Positions 60,667-64,000 of a stretch of 64,000 nt of DNA are shown here, piece after piece. Location: assembly GCF_958979055.1 (NCBI RefSeq), contig NC_084897.1, positions 24,145,628 through 24,209,627 of the forward strand, read 5' to 3'. The notes under the pieces were generated by a model, which made no database searches, was not told the origin of the DNA, and saw only the letters and a program-made list of their open reading frames with translations. Position 1 is the stretch's first letter, and each line of letters opens with the position of its first letter. The DNA is from Alnus glutinosa. Lineage: Eukaryota; Streptophyta; Magnoliopsida; Fagales; Betulaceae. The translations under genes and the position numbers were made by a program.

Positions 60667-61694
60667 TAGGGGTAGGCACGGGCCGGATTGGGGCGGTTTT
60701 ACCTAGTTTCCCATACCCGTCCTGCAATGATCAGGTTTGAGACCCAACAGCCCACTACCCGCAATTTTTAGTCTCAATTTCGTAGGATTTCAGGTATCAC
60801 GGGGCTGGTGGAATTAGGGGCGGGCAGGGTACTTCGAAATATGTTTTGAAACGTCCTGCACCTTGAAATTGCAAAGATGTTTGCCTGGTTACGAATCTAC
60901 GATATCAATATTTAGTGGGACACGCGGCAGTCATTTAGCCTGCCTTGGAAACTTCATGCGCATTGAGAAACACCATGCACCTTAAACCACATGTTATGCC
61001 TTTATCATGGAGTAATAAGGCAGAACTGTAAATCCTTTCATCTTCGATTCTTCAGTCTATCCCCTCCTCTTAAGACCATCTTGTGCTTAACAAAAGACCA
61101 TGAATCCATGATTCAGCGATTCACGCAGCTTGATCTTCACCTCTTCAGGATGCGCGCCGTTAGGGAATGAGAAGTGATTTTTTTTTTTTAATTTTAATTT
61201 TTATTATTATTCTTTTGATTAGGTTAAGGTTTGACGTTTTGGGGGGAAAATATGGCTATATACTACCCATTTGAGTGGCCGGAATTGGAAAGAATCACGA
61301 CCGTTTAAGAAACGAAAGAAAGGGTTGGAATTGGAAAGAATTACGACACAAGATCTTTACTCTTCAGGGATGGCTCGGATGGGGGAATGCGCAGCACTGG
61401 AACTTTTTTGATTTTAGGTTTTCACTTTTGGGGGCAATTTGATGGATTGATGGTTACGAACTTACGATGGACGATGATACGCGTATTGGATTGGGACTCA
61501 GACTCTTAGGTCAAATGAGTAGTTCGTGGCGGTGCGAGTTTGTGGATTGGGAAATACCCATTTCCGCAATCCACCCCGTAAGTCACGGGTCTACATATGA
61601 AGTGCCTGCAGGTTGCAAAAATCACTTGATATCTAAACATTTCGGGGCGGGGCGGGGCAGATTCGAGGGTACGGGCGGGTTCTACCCACCCCTA
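60667..61694. mobile_element. hAT-type element, 1.03 kb, non-autonomous
   Basis: TAGGGGTAGGC and CACCCCTA ends with a perfect 8-bp duplication AAAACAAG (60659-60666, 61695-61702). Unit A has the empty site near 10060. Subterminal GC-rich GGGCGGG/GGGGCGG words; no transposase. Confidence 0.88.
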
Positions 61695-61702
61695 AAAACA
61701 AG

Positions 61703-61951
61703 TAGTTGAACGTAACATTTGGTGGGGTATATATGTATTTTAAACCTAAGGGTTGGTTTAAAATGCAATTACTTTGGTGATTGCCCCACACTTTTTTTCT
61801 TTTTCTTCTCATTATCTAGTATGATGTTAACGTTAAAAGGTATTGGACGGCGCCATATTTTTTCTTTTTGGAATACTTCACTTATCCTCTTTGATGTGTC
61901 ACAGGTTTTGCAATGTTAATCTTGAATTATCAAAAGTTGTAATGTGGGTAT
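61703..61951 (+). repeat. Segment X of unit C, continuation
   Basis: Matches 10070-10113 joined to 10881-10950 and 12640-12962 of unit A, so it lacks both MULE-like insertions of unit A. Confidence 0.8.
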
Positions 61952-62328
61952 CACTACAAAAAACTCTGCAATTAGTGACTTGTCAACAGTAATATACTTT
62001 GTGACACGTCACTAGCTAATTAGTGACAAGTTAAAAAGTAACACATCATTAAAATAATTAGTAGCATGTTAAATTTGACACACCACTAATTTAGTGGCGT
62101 GTTAGATTGACATGCCACAATTTAGTGGCCTGCCAAGATTGACACGTCACTAAAAATTGACATGTCACTAAATTAGTGGCGCGGCAGTTCCTGACACGCC
62201 ACTAAATGGGAATTAGTGACGAACTGATTAGTGGTGTGTCAAAAACACCACTAAAAGTTAGTGACATGTCAGACCACAAAAAACGCCACTAAATGTAGGT
62301 CACTAAAAATCAGTTTTCTTTTTTTAGT
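61952..62328. mobile_element. CACTA-type MITE, 377 bp
   Basis: Begins CACTACAAAAAACTC and ends TTTTTTTAGTG, the CACTA terminal pattern. About ten TTAGTG(A/G)C..GTCA subterminal words lie in both orientations. Missing in unit A near 12963. The 2-3-bp target duplication cannot be fixed with certainty. Confidence 0.8.
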
Positions 62329-63698
62329 GATCCCATTTTTCAATCTCGGGAGGCAAATTTTCACTTTATTTTAAACGAGATATTTTGGTCATTTTGGCAT
62401 TTCCGTTTAGATTTAACAAAAAATCCTAATAGATGGATACTTTTAATAATTTGAGATTAATATTGAAAATCCATAACATATGAGGGGCTAAGTGAAACTT
62501 CTCATTTATTTTTTTTATTTCTTAAATAAGTAATTTAGAATTCAATAAAAAGAATAAAAAACAAAGCATACTAACAATACCTTAGAAGAGATCCACTTTG
62601 AAGATGAAAGGGTTAAAAAAACTAGAAGGAAAAGACAAGGCTAATTGATACTTTAAAGGAAAAAATACAGTTTACCTCCTTAAGTATATATTACTACTTT
62701 GACATTTTTAACTTTAAAGTTTAAAAATGTGACAATTGAACTCTGTAAATGATCAAATTGTGACACTTTACACTCTCGATCCATTAAGTTAATTTTTCCG
62801 TCTACTTGGATTGAAATTACGTCAAGCGCACATGACATTTCAGCCCCAAAATGCCAAGGGTAAAGTGTGTTTTTCTCAAACTTTGTGGGGAGCAGTGCTA
62901 ATGCAATTCAATTTTTACACCTAATACTTAAAAAAAAATAAAAAATTACACCTAATAATTTTTTTTTCAAAAAAAAAAAACAGAAAAATTGAAAAGAAAT
63001 TCTTTTTAGTTAGCTAGGATCCCTTTATTCATTAAAACATCAACAGTATGATGTGAGAAGTACGTGTTCTCCAAAAGTCAAGGCAGAATCTTCAATGTTT
63101 GATGATCTTTAAAAGGAAAAACCAATCCTTACTCATGTTGTTCATCAACCTAAATCCCAAATTTTATTAGATCTAATGAGCAATTCCAAGAAATTAAGCA
63201 AAGAGCATTGCATTATTTTTTGTAATCCTAAAAAATTCAAGACAACATCGAGCTTAATATTTAAACAATATCCCTGTAACATTTCAGTACGTGCTTCCAG
63301 AAACGTTTTAAAGACATTTTTTTCTTCTTCTTATCTACGCTCCTAAACTTGGCCAAGAACCATCAAACTTTACAATTGTCACTAAGAAATCATTATTATG
63401 GTATGCGTCAGTCCAAGTATACTTTTTACTGTTAAGAGTCCCACGTTGCCAAGGTATGTTTGGATTGTAGACTTTATAAGTATTGAGCAAATCTCTTCTT
63501 TTGAAGTGCCTTTTGAAAATTAGTAAGGTTCAGGTGACTTTAATATGGTATGTATCTTCGATCCTTCTCATGACAACCACAGAACCAGTTCATCCTTCAC
63601 TCAGAAACTCTTCTCTGCATCATTTTGTCAAACACCTTAGCCACACCCGCGCGTCCCTCATGTCCTCCTGTACCTGCGTTCTCTATCTACTTTCCGCC
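62329..63698 (+). repeat. Segment X of unit C, continuation
   Basis: Collinear with 13185-13870 and 14545-14625 of unit A, and from 63430 with 37790-37930 of unit B. Non-coding; the long plus-strand frame at 63483-63911 overlaps the p23 relic and is a shadow. Confidence 0.75.
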
Positions 63699-64000
63699 TT
63701 AGTTCAACGAACTCTTTCCTTGCTCTGTTTCACCAAAAACTCCACCATATATTTCAAGCTCTTCATCATCACTATCATCAAAGTCACCCATTTCATCGTC
63801 TCCCATGTCTTCCATGCCACCAAATTTCGAAGCAGTCCATTCCTCCCACATCCAAATACTTACCACACTTATCCTTGTCTTCATCCACACACTTGTCCCA
63901 ATTTACTTTAATAAAATGTGGAGCCTTGTCATCTTCACGTAGCTTTCCTTTCTTTGCCTCTCCACTTCCACGTGGTCCTCCACATCACTCTCACTCGACC
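63699..64000 (-). pseudogene. Co-chaperone p23-like fragment (runs off the window)
   Basis: On the minus strand KAPHFIKVNWDK.VDED is followed by GGMD, and, one frame over, SKFGGMEDMGDDEMGDFDDSDDEE. This is the C-terminal half of the plant HSP90 co-chaperone p23: the end of the CS domain, the glycine/methionine stretch and the acidic tail. A one-base shift between GGMD and SKFGG and the change of the usual WDKWVDED to WDKCVDED show decay. No intron is visible, so a retrocopy or a captured piece is possible. The N-terminal part would lie beyond 64000. Confidence 0.7.

Overview
The window is plant nuclear DNA, most likely from a eudicot and perhaps a woody one. It has GT-AG introns and long AT-rich gaps. 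It carries L-type lectin receptor kinases of the LecRK-IX type, a cinnamyl-alcohol-dehydrogenase-like gene, a chromodomain-bearing Ty3/gypsy element, and a very dense load of Mutator (MULE), hAT and CACTA elements. No species can be assigned from the sequence alone. Nothing bacterial, organellar or CRISPR-like is present.

The backbone is a tandem array of a repeated unit: upstream segment X, then segment Y, then a LecRK gene, then downstream segment Z. Unit A runs from about 8.1 to 23.8 kb, with its LecRK at 16.8-19.7 kb. Unit B runs from about 37.7 to 48.25 kb, with its LecRK at 44.9-46.85 kb. A short X piece (D) lies at 50.9-51.5 kb. Unit C is a LecRK at 55.1-59.6 kb followed by another X segment at 59.8-63.7 kb. 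All three kinase genes were hit by insertions. Gene A is split by a transposon carrying a glycosyltransferase-14-like fragment. Gene C is split by an LTR-derived element with palindromic ends. Gene B alone is intact (645 aa), but a chromovirus landed a few bases before its start codon, so its upstream DNA is now an LTR. Because the units are paralogous, several insertions have a visible empty site in a sister unit.

The other main content is transposons with gene cargo. At 826-8073 an hAT element contains a 6.6-kb MULE (1300-7856), which itself contains a second hAT element. At 29063-36404 lies a 7.3-kb MULE, almost whole. Both large MULEs have the same two-gene plan: a multi-exon MuDR-type transposase, and, convergent to it from the opposite end, a small gene for a GRF-type zinc finger followed by charged helices and a C-terminal hydrophobic tail. 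A Pack-MULE at 20203-22467 carries an intact 233-aa open frame resembling the paired amphipathic helix repeats of SIN3 co-repressors. Two smaller MULE-like elements (10114-10880, 11505-12521) and several hairpin MITEs with about 9-bp target duplications complete the picture.

Host genes outside the array are fragments. A CAD/mannitol-dehydrogenase-like gene (23.8-25.9 kb) has lost its 5' part exactly where repeat segment Z ends. A co-chaperone p23-like fragment lies at the right edge, on the minus strand. The best candidates for something new are the two-gene MULEs with a membrane-tailed GRF zinc finger, the intact SIN3-like PAH protein inside a Pack-MULE, the LTR placed as a possible promoter of a receptor kinase, and the LTR element ending in an inverted copy of what may be its own R-U5.
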